A stretch of DNA of 64,000 bases from Bedellia somnulentella (GCA_963576735.1 OY755171.1:4960001-5024000); one strand, 5' to 3'; numbered from the stretch's first letter, positions 21,839 through 33,131 are shown. Numbers and translations: made by a program. The notes: a model not told the origin generated them from the sequence alone.

Positions 21839-22010
21839 AAATTTAAAGTAATGTAGGTACAAAAAAAGTAATCATAGAATAGAAAATTTATTACTTTTGT
21901 TTTTGTTCAGTTTTGGATATAAAAGATAACGGGATTTGACAGTCATTTTACGAGTATTAACTTTTTCAGAAAGTGCTAAGTGACACGAAAAATTACTCAA
22001 AAACAGAATA

Positions 22011-22258
22011 ACATACATACATATACTCACGGCTATAAATACCTAGAAGGGGTAGTCAGAGCTGAGGAATAAATAATTCCTCAGCCACTTTTGGAAAGTT
22101 GAGTGGGGAAAAGATGGTGAAATAAAGGTTTTTGGTAATGGGTCTCCAACCGCATCGCCCAAAAATCCTTTAAAAGCCCCAATACCGTTAGTCGCCTCTT
22201 ACGTACACCCACCGGAAGAAATGGGGTAATGCTGAATTCTAAGCCGGCACTACACAGC
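22011..22258 (-). mobile_element. SINE-A copy in tandem array
   Basis: From acatacatacatatactcac to agccggcactacacagc; twin of the next copy. Confidence 0.9.
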
Positions 22259-22430
22259 AAAATTTAAAGTACCTAATGTAGGTACGAAAAAAATATATCA
22301 TAGAATAGCAAATTTAATACTTTTGTTTTCGTTCAGTTTTGGATATAAAAGATAACGGAATTTGACAGTCATTTTATTAACTTTTTCAGAAAGTGCTAAG
22401 TGACACGAAAAATTACTCAAAAATAGAATA

Positions 22431-22678
22431 ACATACATACATATACTCACGGCTATAAATACCTAGAAGGGGTAGTCAGAGCTGAGGAATAAATAATTCC
22501 TCAGCCACTTTTGGAAAGTTGAGTGGGGAAAAGATGGTGAAATAAAGGTTTTTGGTAATGGGTCTCCAACCGCATCGCCCAAAAATCCTTTAAAAGCCCC
22601 AATACCGTTAGTCGCCTCTTACGTACACCCACCGGAAGAAATGGGGTAATGCTGAATTCTAAGCCGGCACTACACAGC
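22431..22678 (-). mobile_element. SINE-A copy in tandem array
   Basis: Identical by eye to 22011-22258. Confidence 0.9.
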
Positions 22679-22855
22679 AAAATTTAAAGTACCTAATGTA
22701 GGTACGAAAAAAATATATCATAGAATAGCAAATTTAATACTTTTGTTTTCGTTCAGTTTTGGATATAAAAGATAACGGAATTTGACAGTCATTTTATTAA
22801 CTTCTTTAGAAAATGCAAAGTGATATGAAAAATTGCTTACAAACAGAATAAATAA

Positions 22856-23803
22856 TTGAAAACCATATTGGATAGCTATGTGTTGTAGTTATTTTTCTGG
22901 AATAAACCCGCCTTTGATAATAAATAACCTGTCAATTTAACATCAATAGGTTTAGTAATAAAGAACGTTTTCCTGATATTTTATTCATTTTCATATACCA
23001 TGCTTATTTTATTTTTTAATTCGTTTAATTTATCCCTAAATGAAATTTGAATTCTAAATCGATGTTAACCATTTTTGATATCTGATGTCTTTTAGAGTAT
23101 ATTTAGGTATAAACAATTGAGCTATCATGGGTCTAATGCCGAGGCAATCATTGACTTGGGAGGTTTGAATGTAATTTCATGATAATATTCTGTTTTCTAT
23201 ACTTCTTTATGGTACCGGTAGCAAATGGTAGTAGAAGAAACTGAATCTTTAGTATGACGAAAGAAGCATAAAAATAGTGTATAAGTATAAAGTCCGTCAG
23301 AAGCTATATGTGAGCTCAGAATTATAAATAACGGAACGCCAGAGTGAGAAACAGTGTGAATGATGAACGCTATATGATGTGAAAGTTGATGTACGTAGTA
23401 GAAAGATAGATGGAATGTTAAGATGTTTTGAGTACATAATAGCGAAGGGATGAAAATAGACTATATAATAACTAGAGTTAGGCAACGCACAACGTTTGAA
23501 GTTGTGAAAGTAAAAGTTGTAATTAAAGAAGGAAACTAAAATTAGAGGATAAAATGTTGACTTAAAGGTTTTCTGAAAGTGGCAAAACTTGTGAAAGAGG
23601 ATTTGTGTTTTGATGTACAATCTACAGTTTTTTCTATTCCATTCTATTCTAAAATATACTATAAAGTGGCGATCTATGATCTCTATCCAAACGAAATTCA
23701 ATGGCATCAAAATCAGTATGTAAAAAATACACATACCTATTCTCAGTATAGTCTTTGATTCACTATAATATTTCAATACCCGGATGAAGTAAAATTAAAG
23801 TTA
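22856..23803. other. Unit B non-coding DNA
   Basis: Matches unit A in blocks (22860-22990, 23015-23300, 23505-23690). The 159-codon minus frame (23297-23776) is not preserved in unit A. A relic of the LINE-1 3' end lies near 23665-23710 as at 14570-14612. Confidence 0.4.
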
Positions 23804-23864
23804 TACTCTTTCACTAGTCGATTAATTGTTATGAAAAATACATATCTTTATTGTTTACCTGTAG

Positions 23865-24023
23865 GGAGGCATAAGGAGTTTCGAGCCTAAAAGAATTCCA
23901 CTTTTACCGCCCACCGCAAAACGCCAGGTCATAAATCTTTCAGAGCTAGATAAGCTGGGGTCACGTAAAAGAACTTCCGTTGTTGATTATTTAAAAACGG
24001 GTTTCATTGTTGATTACTTGTAG
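23865..24023 (+). CDS. Candidate terminal exon of a duplicated gene (copy B)
   Basis: Splice-acceptor-like tttattgtttacctgtag ends at 23864. It is followed by a 52-codon phase-0 frame ending TAG at 24021-24023, with AATAAA at 24115-24120. Compared with copy A it lacks one codon (FEPK for FDEPK), has V for D in the KRQ-x-IN segment, and GFI for SYT just before VDYL. Everything else in the frame is the same. The conserved segment begins some 70 bp before the acceptor and fades after the AATAAA, which suits a 3' exon. Function unknown; upstream exons not identified. Confidence 0.45.
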   Translation, partial: GGIRSFEPKRIPLLPPTAKRQVINLSELDKLGSRKRTSVVDYLKTGFIVDYL

Positions 24024-24114
24024 AATTGAAATATTTGTTTTTGACGCTAATGACCGTTTTGCAAAAAAAATATTGTAATACAACAAGCATTTCTTGAAGT
24101 AAGAGTAATTGTTA

Positions 24115-24120
24115 AATAAA
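24115..24120 (+). promoter_or_regulatory. Poly(A) signal AATAAA (copy B)
   Basis: 91 bp after the stop; counterpart of 15012-15017. Confidence 0.4.
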
Positions 24121-24387
24121 TATTCCATTCTATTATTACCTTTATTCGTGCGCATGTAAGAAACTAGTTTATATGAGTAAGAAAATAGTATTTCTATGGG
24201 TACTAGGTCGGCCTCTAGTTTACTAATATATGTGAAAAGAGATGCTAAAATTGTTGAATTTTACCTTAAAATTAATGTTTTTCAGCGAGTTACTTATACT
24301 AAACTATGACTATGTGTATAAGTACTGTAGATAAATATATATACACAAACACCTATACTTCAGCTACTATTTTCTATTGTATTTCTA

Positions 24388-24634
24388 GTGTAGTGTCGGC
24401 TTAGAATAGCACTACCCCGTTTCTACTGATGGGTGTACGTAAGAGGCAACTAACGGTATTCGGGCGTTTAAGGGATTTTTGGGCGATGCGGTTGGAGACC
24501 CATCACCAAAAACCTTTACTTCACCATCTTTACCCCACTCAATTTTCCAAAGGAGGCTGAGGAATTTCTAATTCCTTAGCTTTGGCTACCCCTTCTAGGG
24601 ATTTATAGCCGTGAGTATATGTATGTATGTGTGT
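24388..24634 (+). mobile_element. SINE-A, complete copy
   Basis: gtgtagtgtcggcttagaat to gagtatatgtatgtatgtg. tattttctattg occurs on both sides (about 24368 and 24636), a possible target duplication. Confidence 0.85.
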
Positions 24635-24639
24635 ATTTT

Positions 24640-25810
24640 CTATTGGGTCAGGCAAAGATTTTTGATCGCCACTTTGAAAGATCATAATAATCATAATCAT
24701 AATCATTTATTCATTGCTTCATGTGGTATATCAACAGAGATGGTACAAAAAAGGAGTAGCCGTAACATGAGCCCTGCAAGGGCACTGCAATGGTAGCAAG
24801 CAGTTCAGCTGCCTTAAAATAATTTTAAAATTTAAAAAACAACTTTCTAAAACCTACTAATTAAACTATAAAAAGAATAAAATTTTAACACAATATTAAA
24901 ACATGTCAGAATTTTTCAATCATGCAAATTCAAAACTTAAAATTTAACTTGAAACATAAAATTGGAATCTTAAAACTAATTACATAAGGACTTTATTGTC
25001 TAGGAACTCTCTTGTACTATAAAAACAATTTGTAATGAGGTAACCTTTTAGATTTTTAATAAAAACATTATCTGACTCTATATTTTTAAGGTGAGATGGT
25101 AATTTGTTGTAAATTTTTATTGCCATGTGATGTGTGTTCGAACTGACTAGGTGTAGGGTTGTAGACGGTAATTCTAATCTATTCTGATGGCGCAGGTTAC
25201 GAGGTTGGATATAGAAATCTTTGGCTTGCGGAAATAAATCTTTGTGCATTCTAACAAATTTACACATCTCAAGAATATAAAGAGAAGGTAAAGTTAATAT
25301 TTCCTGCTTGATAAAATGAGGCCTGCAACTTTCCCTCTGTCTGATATTCACTAAAATTCTTATGCATTTCTTCTGCATTACAAATAAATTATGTATGTCT
25401 GTACTGTTTCCCCACAAAATGATGCCGTAGCTTAACCATGAGTTTGCATATGCGTAGTATACACTTTTTGCAGTTTTTAAATCAGTCGATATTTTTAATT
25501 CATATAAAGCATACGTGAATTTTGACAATTTTGAAGTAATTTTAGCGACATGTTCTTTCCAAGATAGGGAAGTATCCATTTCAATGCCGAGGATTTTGCA
25601 TGAATTGAATGATTTTAATTTATAGTTTTCAAAAGCTATGTCAGAAGTATTTAGAGGGCGTTTTTGATGCGGTCTAAACTGCATTAGTTTAGTTTTGGAA
25701 ACATTTAACTCTAGATTATTATCATTTAGCCAATTAGTTAGACATGAGAGTGTATTTTGTATCTTCTTTCGAGATTGATCTACATTCATATTTTTTGTCA
25801 TCAATGTTCT
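24640..25810 (-). mobile_element. LINE-4, 5'-truncated copy
   Basis: The 3' end on the minus strand is a run of ATGATT units (complement of aatcataatcataatcat at 24685-24710), as in several Jockey/CR1-group elements. It is followed at 24640-24680 by a LINE-1 3'-end scrap (ggtcaggcaaag, ttgatcgccactttga). Only the region after the RT core remains. Confidence 0.75.
24980..25804 (-). CDS. LINE-4 C-terminal reverse-transcriptase fragment
   Basis: 274 codons covering the thumb and C-terminal domain of a Jockey/CR1-type RT. It begins just past where the YADD would be (NNLELNVSKTKLMQF near 28-42), then CKILGIEMDTSLSW, SWLSYGIILWGNS and KCIRILVNIRQRESCRP. No stops inside. The catalytic part is missing, so this is a dead fragment despite the open frame. 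Confidence 0.8.
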   Translation of the reverse strand: MMTKNMNVDQSRKKIQNTLSCLTNWLNDNNLELNVSKTKLMQFRPHQKRPLNTSDIAFENYKLKSFNSCKILGIEMDTSLSWKEHVAKITSKLSKFTYALYELKISTDLKTAKSVYYAYANSWLSYGIILWGNSTDIHNLFVMQKKCIRILVNIRQRESCRPHFIKQEILTLPSLYILEMCKFVRMHKDLFPQAKDFYIQPRNLRHQNRLELPSTTLHLVSSNTHHMAIKIYNKLPSHLKNIESDNVFIKNLKGYLITNCFYSTREFLDNKVLM

Positions 25811-26664
25811 TGAATTTTTTGCAGTGATCGTTTTCTACTGAAGCTACCATTCACAATGGCTCTATATAGCCTTTTTACCGATTTTCTATCATCCATTCTT
25901 TTAACGTCTGGATCATATTACCTTACATTTAAAAAAAACGGTTACTTCATCACTACTGTATTAATTCTGCTTATAAATTGTATTTTGTATTATACACACA
26001 AATTAATCTTATTTAAAACTAGATGCATAAAGAGCCACGTTACGAATATAAAAAAATATAAAAATATTAACTTCTACCAACGTCAAGTCATGCCCTGAAG
26101 CATTATACGTCTGAGGGCGCCTATGTCATCTGAAAACTCAGAATTTATCATGTTATACTTACGTATATAGGTTTGTAACACAAAGATGACAGCGAAAGCA
26201 AAACCAAAATACAACGGTGTGCGTAAATGAGTGTGTGTGAGACATTAGTATAGCGGATTACTAACGATCACTGTTTAAATATGATTTAAATGGATATAAA
26301 TTCACGTATTTGATATTTTTGCCAATTTGTAAACTTTACCGTTATTGTTATATTGTCATGTTAGAAGATAATTTTTATCATATATTTGCATTAAAAACTG
26401 ATGGGTATTCGATTTGGATTCTGTACTATTTTTAAATTATATTATTAAAAAAAACACCAACATCAAGACAACAATACCAGAATGAACAAAACAAGACAAT
26501 TATTTACGTTAATGTTGATTCCGATTGAACACCGCTGTGTAGATGTCTGTGGGAGGTCCTGCCTTTTTTGTTTGTAATAGGACATGTGTCACTTACTGCC
26601 AATCCATGCACTTATATACCCTATGATTGATAGTTACATTATTTTTTGATGCTGTTTTTCTAAA
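25811..26664. other. Unassigned non-coding DNA
   Basis: An 80-codon frame (25856-26098, plus) is hydrophobic near its start but has no splice or family support. Nothing else recognisable. Confidence 0.35.
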
Positions 26665-27015
26665 CATTGATAGCTCAGTGGGTAGAACACCGCTTGTCGC
26701 GTATACGATGAGGGTTCAAATCCCAGGTCCGGCCTACACCAATTTTTCTTTTCTAAGGACAAATGTATTGTTAATTTATCATGGTCGTTAACGGTGAGGG
26801 AAAACATCGTGAAGTAATCCGAATGCCTGAGTTTGTAAATAGTCATGTGGCAGTGTATTCGTACAAAACGGTGATAGGCCTGCCTCCTATCACGTGAGTA
26901 CACTGTCCAAGCACAACATGGGTACTCTGAACATCAGGCGATAATGTCACGTGATGTTCAGAAGTGTTAGTACCTCTGCCACCCCCTTCCGGGGTATACG
27001 GGGTGAACGTTTGAG
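26665..27015 (+). mobile_element. SINE-B, full-length copy (plus strand)
   Basis: A-box-like tagctcagtgggtagaaca and B-box-like gggttcaaatcccagg, then the family body and 3' end cccccttccggggtatacgg, gggtgaacgttt. The clearest copy for reading the tRNA-like head. Confidence 0.9.
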
Positions 27016-27639
27016 TTTTCTTTATATTTTATTATCAGATATAATAGTTTTAATTATAAAGGTCAAACATGAATAAGATTATACAAGATAAGAAAGCTAT
27101 TTAACAACAAAGAATAATTTTCATATAAAATAAGAATTAATTAATAGCGCAACTTTTGAGTAATGATTAATGGAAAAGTCGTTTGGTTGAATTTTCTTTT
27201 CTATTATATATAGAATTTAAATTTGAAGGGTAAAAGTGATGCAGAGTTTTTCTAATCCGACACTGCGCAGCAAATATGATTATAATCTTTATATTATAGT
27301 TTTAGGATTACGTAAAGGTCAAAAAAATTTGAGAATAATACATTTGTCACATTATTTCATAAAAAAACACAAACAACAACAGCGTTTCGACATATAGCAG
27401 AATTAAAATCACGGGTATAAGTTACTTGTGACATTAAAAAAATAGACAGAACAGAAATGATTTTTATCTTTACCTTTCAAAACATCACTAACCAGATTAT
27501 ACTTATGACATAACTATAAGTTAAGTGTTTATGACCCATTATTACATTAATTACTATTAGTCATCAAATGTGCAAACAAAATAATTAAGGAATACTTTTT
27601 TAATGCATCTTTATATATTATTTCTGTAATCCTCTTTCT
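27016..27639. other. AT-rich non-coding DNA
   Basis: No gene or strong repeat. A short ccgacactgcgcagc near 27257 may be a SINE-A relic. Confidence 0.35.
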
Positions 27640-27960
27640 TGCCCGGAAGCCTGTGACGCGATGAGTTAAGCTAGAAATTTGGTTCAGGTATTGTTTTGTA
27701 CAGTTCGCGGCCGTGTTGTGCACAAAATTCAGACATCTGATGTAACTGGATTAAGTTAATTGTTACAGAATTTCAAAGTTTCGATTTTGGCCCATAGACT
27801 TTGCTTGAGTGTCATAAGCGCGCGCAAACTTTAGACGATCAGAGATGCGGATCAGAAAAATTCACTAGAAATTCAAAAGAGCTGCGCTGTGATTGGTCGG
27901 AAATTTTCAAAATAAACTCATTTTATTGGACGCGACGTAGTCGCGCCAGGGTTACCAACT
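27640..27960. other. CpG-containing, apparently single-copy block
   Basis: Contains CGCG-rich spots (ttcgcggccgtgttg, gcgcgcgcaaac), a gattgg motif (inverted CCAAT, about 27893) and a palindrome CGCGAC-gta-GTCGCG at 27931-27945. It could be a promoter region, perhaps for the plus-strand host gene. No transcript evidence. Confidence 0.3.
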
Positions 27961-28802
27961 ATTTTGATTTTAATCTCCAAATATACAGTCTTTTCTACAT
28001 TTCTTAAACAAAATATCGGGGATCATCTATTCATATTACCATTCACATTTACATTACCACTTTATATCCCTTTAGTCAATAAACACTTCGCAGAGAATCA
28101 CATAAATTTGTGTGTAGGTAGTCAAAAAGTAATTTATTTACTTTACCTGCTTGAGACAGAAACAATCGGCTATGAAATAAAACGGAATGAAACAATTTTG
28201 CTCTTGAGAAATTTCCTCAAAACAAAAAAGATGGTGTTCCGCTGTAATGACAGCAACTTTCTTCATTTTTTGTTCTTTTGCAAAGTAGATTTTGTTCGGG
28301 AATATTCTGTTTGTTTTGATGAGGTTTTTTGATTTGTTCAAATACAATGCTGGAAATACAGTCAAAAATAACAATTCATGTTTTCGCTGCATTATTTCTG
28401 TTGATACTACTGTATTGTCAACTTTGTTTTTTTTTATGACTGACGAAATCTCAATACATTCGTTATTGTAGAACATTTGATGTTGATAAACTCATAAATG
28501 CTTATTAAATAAATTTGAATATTTTCTATCTATTGACCCTAATATTTTCTCACATTTGGTTAGTAAAATCACTAATAGAAAATAGTTATATTGATTGTGG
28601 AAGTTACATTTTCAGGTAACTTAAACTAAATGATCATGGTTTATTATGGTTACCGCCGAAGTGTTCGAAGATTTTACTGCTCTTTTAGAGTGATTATCTA
28701 GGCACCATTACATTATGTGTGAAGGCAATTGTATTTACGTATATACATTGCTAGTAAAATCAGTCAGAATAATTATATCTCCTCTTACATGGAAGATTTC
28801 TA
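27961..28802. other. Unassigned non-coding DNA
   Basis: Overlapping open frames on both strands (27964-28332 plus, 28138-28476 minus) have no recognised motif or splice context. Confidence 0.35.
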
Positions 28803-28993
28803 ACATACATAAATATACTCACGGTTGCTTCATAATTAAGAATTCCTCGGCCACTTTTGAAAGATGAGTAGGGAAAAGATTGTAAAATAAAGTTGCTCCC
28901 CATCGTCAAAAAATCACCTAAAATGCCCTGAAACCCTAAGTCACTTCCTACAAACACCCACAAGAAGAAATGGGGTAGTGATTATCTTAGAAC
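28803..28993 (-). mobile_element. SINE-A copy with internal deletion
   Basis: acatacataaatatactcac then a jump past the ggggtagcc region to aagaattcctcggcc; ends aatggggtagtgat. Confidence 0.7.
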
Positions 28994-28999
28994 ACAATA

Positions 29000-29262
29000 C
29001 ACAAATAAATAAAGGATAAATAAAGGAAAGAAAAGGTAGGGAACACAAACACTACTTCAAAAAGTGTAAAAGAAACAAAGGATAGAAGAACTTCGCACTG
29101 GAAGCCATTGACACTGTAGCTCAATTGGCAGAGCGATAGGGGCGTATACCCGAGGTCGCGGGTTTGATCCCCGCCTGTGTCAAAATTTTTCTTTCTTTTA
29201 TTTATCCTTTATTTATTAGTAATAATCCCCACATGAGGTTTTCGTGAACAAAAACATTCAAA
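29000..29262 (+). mobile_element. SINE-C copy
   Basis: tRNA-like segment at 29110-29181 (tgtagctcaattggcagag; ggtttgatccccgcctgtg) followed by the tail ccccacatgaggttttcgtg. Its left edge starts with the complement of the tail motif (aaataaataaaggataaata), an inverted arrangement. Confidence 0.75.
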
Positions 29263-29732
29263 TTACACAATACACACCTTTAGATTTTTAAGTAATTTAG
29301 TACAGAGATAATAAAGGTTCAATATTCATTCACTTAGAGACACCCACGGGGTTTCTTAAGTTTGTGATATGTGATAAAGTCATTTTCTTACCGCTACATA
29401 ATTCTTTCAATGGTTTCGAATAAAAAGACTATGATGAAAATAAATCAAAATACAAACTGTAAAGTCAATACAAATATATAACTCAAAATGATTTTTGTGG
29501 TCGATATTTTGAACTGTGCAGTATCAATTTTGAATTTAAAACTAAATAAATTAATAAAGAATGACTAACATAATCTGAAAGTAATCTACCTAGATACAAA
29601 CTGTCTTTTATCTCTGAAGTGACTCAAGTCTTTAAGTAGCGCTTTGTCTGCTCCGTGGAGTTGATGAATTCAAAAGATTGTAAGCGAGTTAAATACTGCA
29701 AGAGGAATAAATAATATCATTGACCTAACCTA
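29263..29732. other. No feature seen
   Basis: AT-rich, no convincing frame or repeat. Confidence 0.3.
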
Positions 29733-30135
29733 TAGTCAGGTCTATAAACCTTCAAAAGGGGTAGCCAGAACTTCAAAATTTTAAAATCTTCTGCCATATT
29801 TGGAATGTGTGCGAGGAAATTATTTTAAAAATAACGATGGTTTGTGATTTGTTGTGTCTAGCCATATTATCATGAGCCTTTTACAATACCGCCGGAAAGA
29901 AGTGGATTGCTAATACAACTGTCATTTTTATTTCATTGACTTAAATGTAGTCAAATAATAAAGTCTTCGTTTAAACCTGTTTAATCGTAGATGGTAAATA
30001 TTTATTTTTACTTAAACCTTTATTTCACAATCTTTTCCCCACTAAAATTTAAAAATTGTTTGAGATATTTCGTGATCTGAAGCCCTGGAATCCTCTTTTA
30101 GAAATTTATAGCTCTGAGTATGTATGTATTTTTTC
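29733..30135. mobile_element. Two decayed SINE-A fragments
   Basis: 29733-29915 minus (tcaaaaggggtagccag ...), 30009-30135 plus (aacctttatttcacaatc, tagctctgagtatgtatg). Confidence 0.5.
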
Positions 30136-30232
30136 AGTAAAATAAAACGATTTCATGCGTCAAGAATACGTTAAGCTGCTGGTACCGGCTTTTATCTAAT
30201 CAAATATATTTATTATAAAGGAAAATAGTTTT

Positions 30233-30472
30233 GCCGTGTAGTGTCGGCTTAGAATAGCACTACCCCATTTCTACTGATGGGTGTTCGTAAGAGGCGACTA
30301 ACGGTATAGGGGCTTTAAAGGGATTTTTGGGCGATGCGGCTGGAGACATATCACCAACAACCTTTACTTTACCATCTTTTCCCCACTATCATTTCCAAAA
30401 GTGGCTGAGGGATTTCTAATTCCTTAGCTCTGGCTACCCCTCCTAGGGATTTATAGCCGTGAGTATATGTTA
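30233..30472 (+). mobile_element. SINE-A, complete copy
   Basis: gccgtgtagtgtcggcttag to tatagccgtgagtatatg; the tail continues as tacgttatgttatg instead of TATG units. Confidence 0.9.
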
Positions 30473-30665
30473 CGTTATGTTATGAAAATAGTCGAAGCTG
30501 GTAATTAATAAGACAAAAATAGATACGTTTATGTTATATGTGGACTTAATTAATATGTTGATGGTGTACTAGCTCAAACTTAATTTACAGTTATAATATC
30601 CTTACAGCAATACTTAAACTGTAGCTTGGAATAGTTTTATCTTTAATAATTAAGGTATGCTGCTG

Positions 30666-30858
30666 CTGCTCTGTAATGTCGGCTTAGAATAGCACTACCC
30701 TATTTCTTCCGGTGGGTGTGCGTAAAAGGCGACTAACGGTATTGGGGCTTTTTAAGGATTTTTCAAATTTCCAAAAAAGGTTGAGGAATTTCTAATTCCT
30801 TAGCTCTGGCTACCCCTTCTAGGGATTTATAGACGTGGGTATATGTATGTATCTATGT
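30666..30858 (+). mobile_element. SINE-A copy with internal deletion
   Basis: The core from gggcgatgcggttgg to ttttccccact is missing; the ends are intact (taatgtcggcttagaatagc; gggtatatgtatgtatc). Confidence 0.8.
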
Positions 30859-31207
30859 AATTAAGGAACGAAGCAAATCTATTCTAAAAATTTGAAAAAA
30901 ATCTACAATATACATATTCGTATAATATAAAAGTTTATGAAATTAAGAATAAAATTCAAGATAACATAGTTTTACTACTGCTTTAGCATCTGAGCTAAAA
31001 TCAGAATAATATTTTATTAACAACTCGTTGTCTCGTAGCTTAGTATTAACTTATCCGTAGCCATTAACTTGTCTGTGCTATGTTTTCATACTACAAAGCA
31101 TTTCTGTTAATCCGAGTCCATAGTTTGACTTCTATATTGAATTGAAGGGTTAATCATTAAGGATTTAGTTTAAATTTAAATATTGTTTTCATTTGGGTAC
31201 ATTTTAA

Positions 31208-31432
31208 TACATACATACATACATATACCCACGGCTATATTTCCTTAGAAGGGGTAACCAGAGCAAAATAATTATTGAGTGGGGAAAAGGCGGTAAAATA
31301 AAGGTTTTTCGGTGATGGGTCTCCAACCGCATCGCCCAAAAATCTAATGAAAAGCCCGAATACCCTTAGTCGCCTCTTACGACAGCCTTGGGTAGAAAGG
31401 GGTAGCGACATTCTGAGCCGGCACTACACCGC
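31208..31432 (-). mobile_element. SINE-A copy
   Basis: acatacatacatacatatac to gagccggcactacaccgc, with a ~40-bp gap in the 3' half. Confidence 0.85.
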
Positions 31433-31700
31433 AATAAATTAATTAATAAATTTTAATCCATTTGCATTTACAGGAAGTTAATATTATTTTTTACCTAAGA
31501 ACTGCGTAGAATCAGCATTTAATGTCACTCATCTTGTCTTTATCTCTTCCCCTGGTCATAGTATATCAAAATTTCATTCTTTTCGCGGAGAAAACATGTG
31601 ATTCTAGAGGTTCGCACAGCGTGAGTCTAACAACTTTTGGAGATGTACTGCAGAAATTCTATCTCCAGCTGGGTTCTAGAATGAATAAAATACTCTTAAA

Positions 31701-32152
31701 CATACATACATACATATTCTCACGCCGTTAGTTCCCATTGGGGTAGGCAGAGACTATCGATCTCGACTCGACTCTCTCTGGCTTCGTTTACGTTTCTTTG
31801 TTTTCTTGAATATTCTTTCACTAATCACATCATTCCTCACACGATCACATAACCTTACATTACAAATTTTACTGAGGGATCTCGTTTCTACTGCATTCAC
31901 TCTACTTCCATGCTTCTTCTGCCACACCCAACATTCACTGCCATACATAAGCGTAGGAACGAGGACAGCTTCATGCACAGCCATTCGGGCCTTTTCAGAC
32001 ACCGACTGACTAGACATTAGACTATCCAGTGCCCCATTTACCGCATTACCCTTTTTCACTCTTCTCTCGATATCTTCATCACACTTTCCATCCCTAGTAG
32101 ACAAACTTCCCAAATATACAAACTCTTTCACTTGTTCCACTTTCTTACCATG
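31701..32152 (-). mobile_element. LINE-1, 5'-truncated copy
   Basis: Contains about 450 bp of the 3' coding end and terminus. The minus frame at 31754-32140 (128 codons) matches the LINE-1 segment after the RT core (VKEFVYLGSL, LVPTLMYGSECW, RSLSKICNVRL), then skips directly to the end (KTKKRKRSQRE...), so there is an internal deletion. Confidence 0.85.
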
Positions 32153-32842
32153 AATTTCTTAAATCTAAAATGAATTAAATTATAAGCACTTTAGACTCGA
32201 CCTCTTTCATTGAAATGGTAAAATGGCTGATTTAAAAATAAATATGATCTGACCCTTTTTTAATAAATGTTTTTGAAATGTTAATACAGATTTCAAATAA
32301 CTTTTGATTATGCCTAATACAAACTTTGAGTTAAAAATCATGAAATCCGGCCAAGTTTAATACTGAATGAATTGTTATTCGATAAAGCTTGTTGTATAGT
32401 AGTCACGTGATTTGGTTTTATCCCGATGTCGCCAGTTCGATCCCCGCTTAGGATAATTATTTATACTAGTAATATAGCTAACTGTTCTTTAGTCTTGAGT
32501 CTCATTTATATGTGAATGGCCTATTTCAATTATATTATCGATTTTGTATCCCTAAATATACAAGTCAATAAAAATCTACTCTTCTACTTTTCTTGTAGCT
32601 TACTTGAACTGTGCGCTATGCTTATATACATTCATTTATGTTCCATTTGCTTTTTTACACTGTTTTTAAATATATAAATCAGAATAACCTGCCACCTGCA
32701 CTTTTTATACGATAAAATATCATTTCCTACTAACTCCATAGTTCGATTGCATGATTTATTATTCAATCAGATGGTGAGTTTTGAAACTGCAAGTTTGTTT
32801 TTACTAGAAAAACAATATTAGTATAATAATTACACATTTTGA
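32153..32842. other. Mostly unassigned; tRNA-like scrap
   Basis: 32395-32455 (gtcgccagttcgatccccgc) resembles a decayed tRNA-derived SINE head. At 32812-32831 aatattagtataataattac resembles the right end plus target of the fold-back element that starts at 32843. Confidence 0.35.
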
Positions 32843-33131
32843 TATTGGATTGAATCAGGCGTTACTTTGCGAAAATCCATAGCAATACTAATATTAATAA
32901 ATTTCTTCGCTTAATTCCGCTAAATAATACCTGCAGTCTTCATGCAACATGCACTGTGCACCGCCCGCCCTTCCACTTACAAGAAATCGAAAAGCAGACA
33001 ATGCACCACACACACACCCGCAAGCGAAAACCACAGGCAACCACAAACATGCGACGCGTTTCGACTCAACACGAGTCATTGACGAGCAGTTAGTAGACAG
33101 TTCGGCAGCTGACCACCGAGTGCCACTCGAG
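32843..33131 (+). mobile_element. Fold-back element, copy lacking the right arm
   Basis: Shares tattggattgaatcaggcg and everything up to the core cgagtgccactcgag with the complete copy at 40928-41289, then stops before the right inverted arm. Confidence 0.85.

Larger units (their letters stand above)
21604..22855 (+). repeat. Three ~420-bp tandem units, each with a SINE-A
   Basis: Units begin near 21604, 22011 and 22431. The second and third are identical by eye over 22021-22380 against 22441-22800; the first is related but diverged. Each joins a minus-strand SINE-A to the same stretch of unit-B sequence (gttcagttttggatataaaa ...). A recent unequal exchange or an assembly artefact would give the identical pair. 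Confidence 0.9.
18117..24345 (+). repeat. Duplicated unit B (paralogous to unit A)
   Basis: The shorter of two same-orientation copies; see the block correspondences given for unit A. Copy-specific content: the 19431-19518 hairpin, a full SINE-B at 20871-21217, a possible larger fold-back region 20100-20640, and the three-fold tandem array 21604-22855. Confidence 0.85.

Noticed and set aside
13297..23776. Minus-strand frames 13265-13540, 13674-13886 and 23297-23776 as genes
   Set aside because: Where a paralogous region exists, indels break the frame; no motif recognised.
25856..26098. 80-codon hydrophobic frame as a signal-peptide exon of the Ig gene
   Set aside because: No clear cleavage site or splice donor in the required phase.
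27801..28476. Overlapping 68-122 codon frames on both strands
   Set aside because: No homology recognised, frames conflict, and no donor/acceptor pattern was found.
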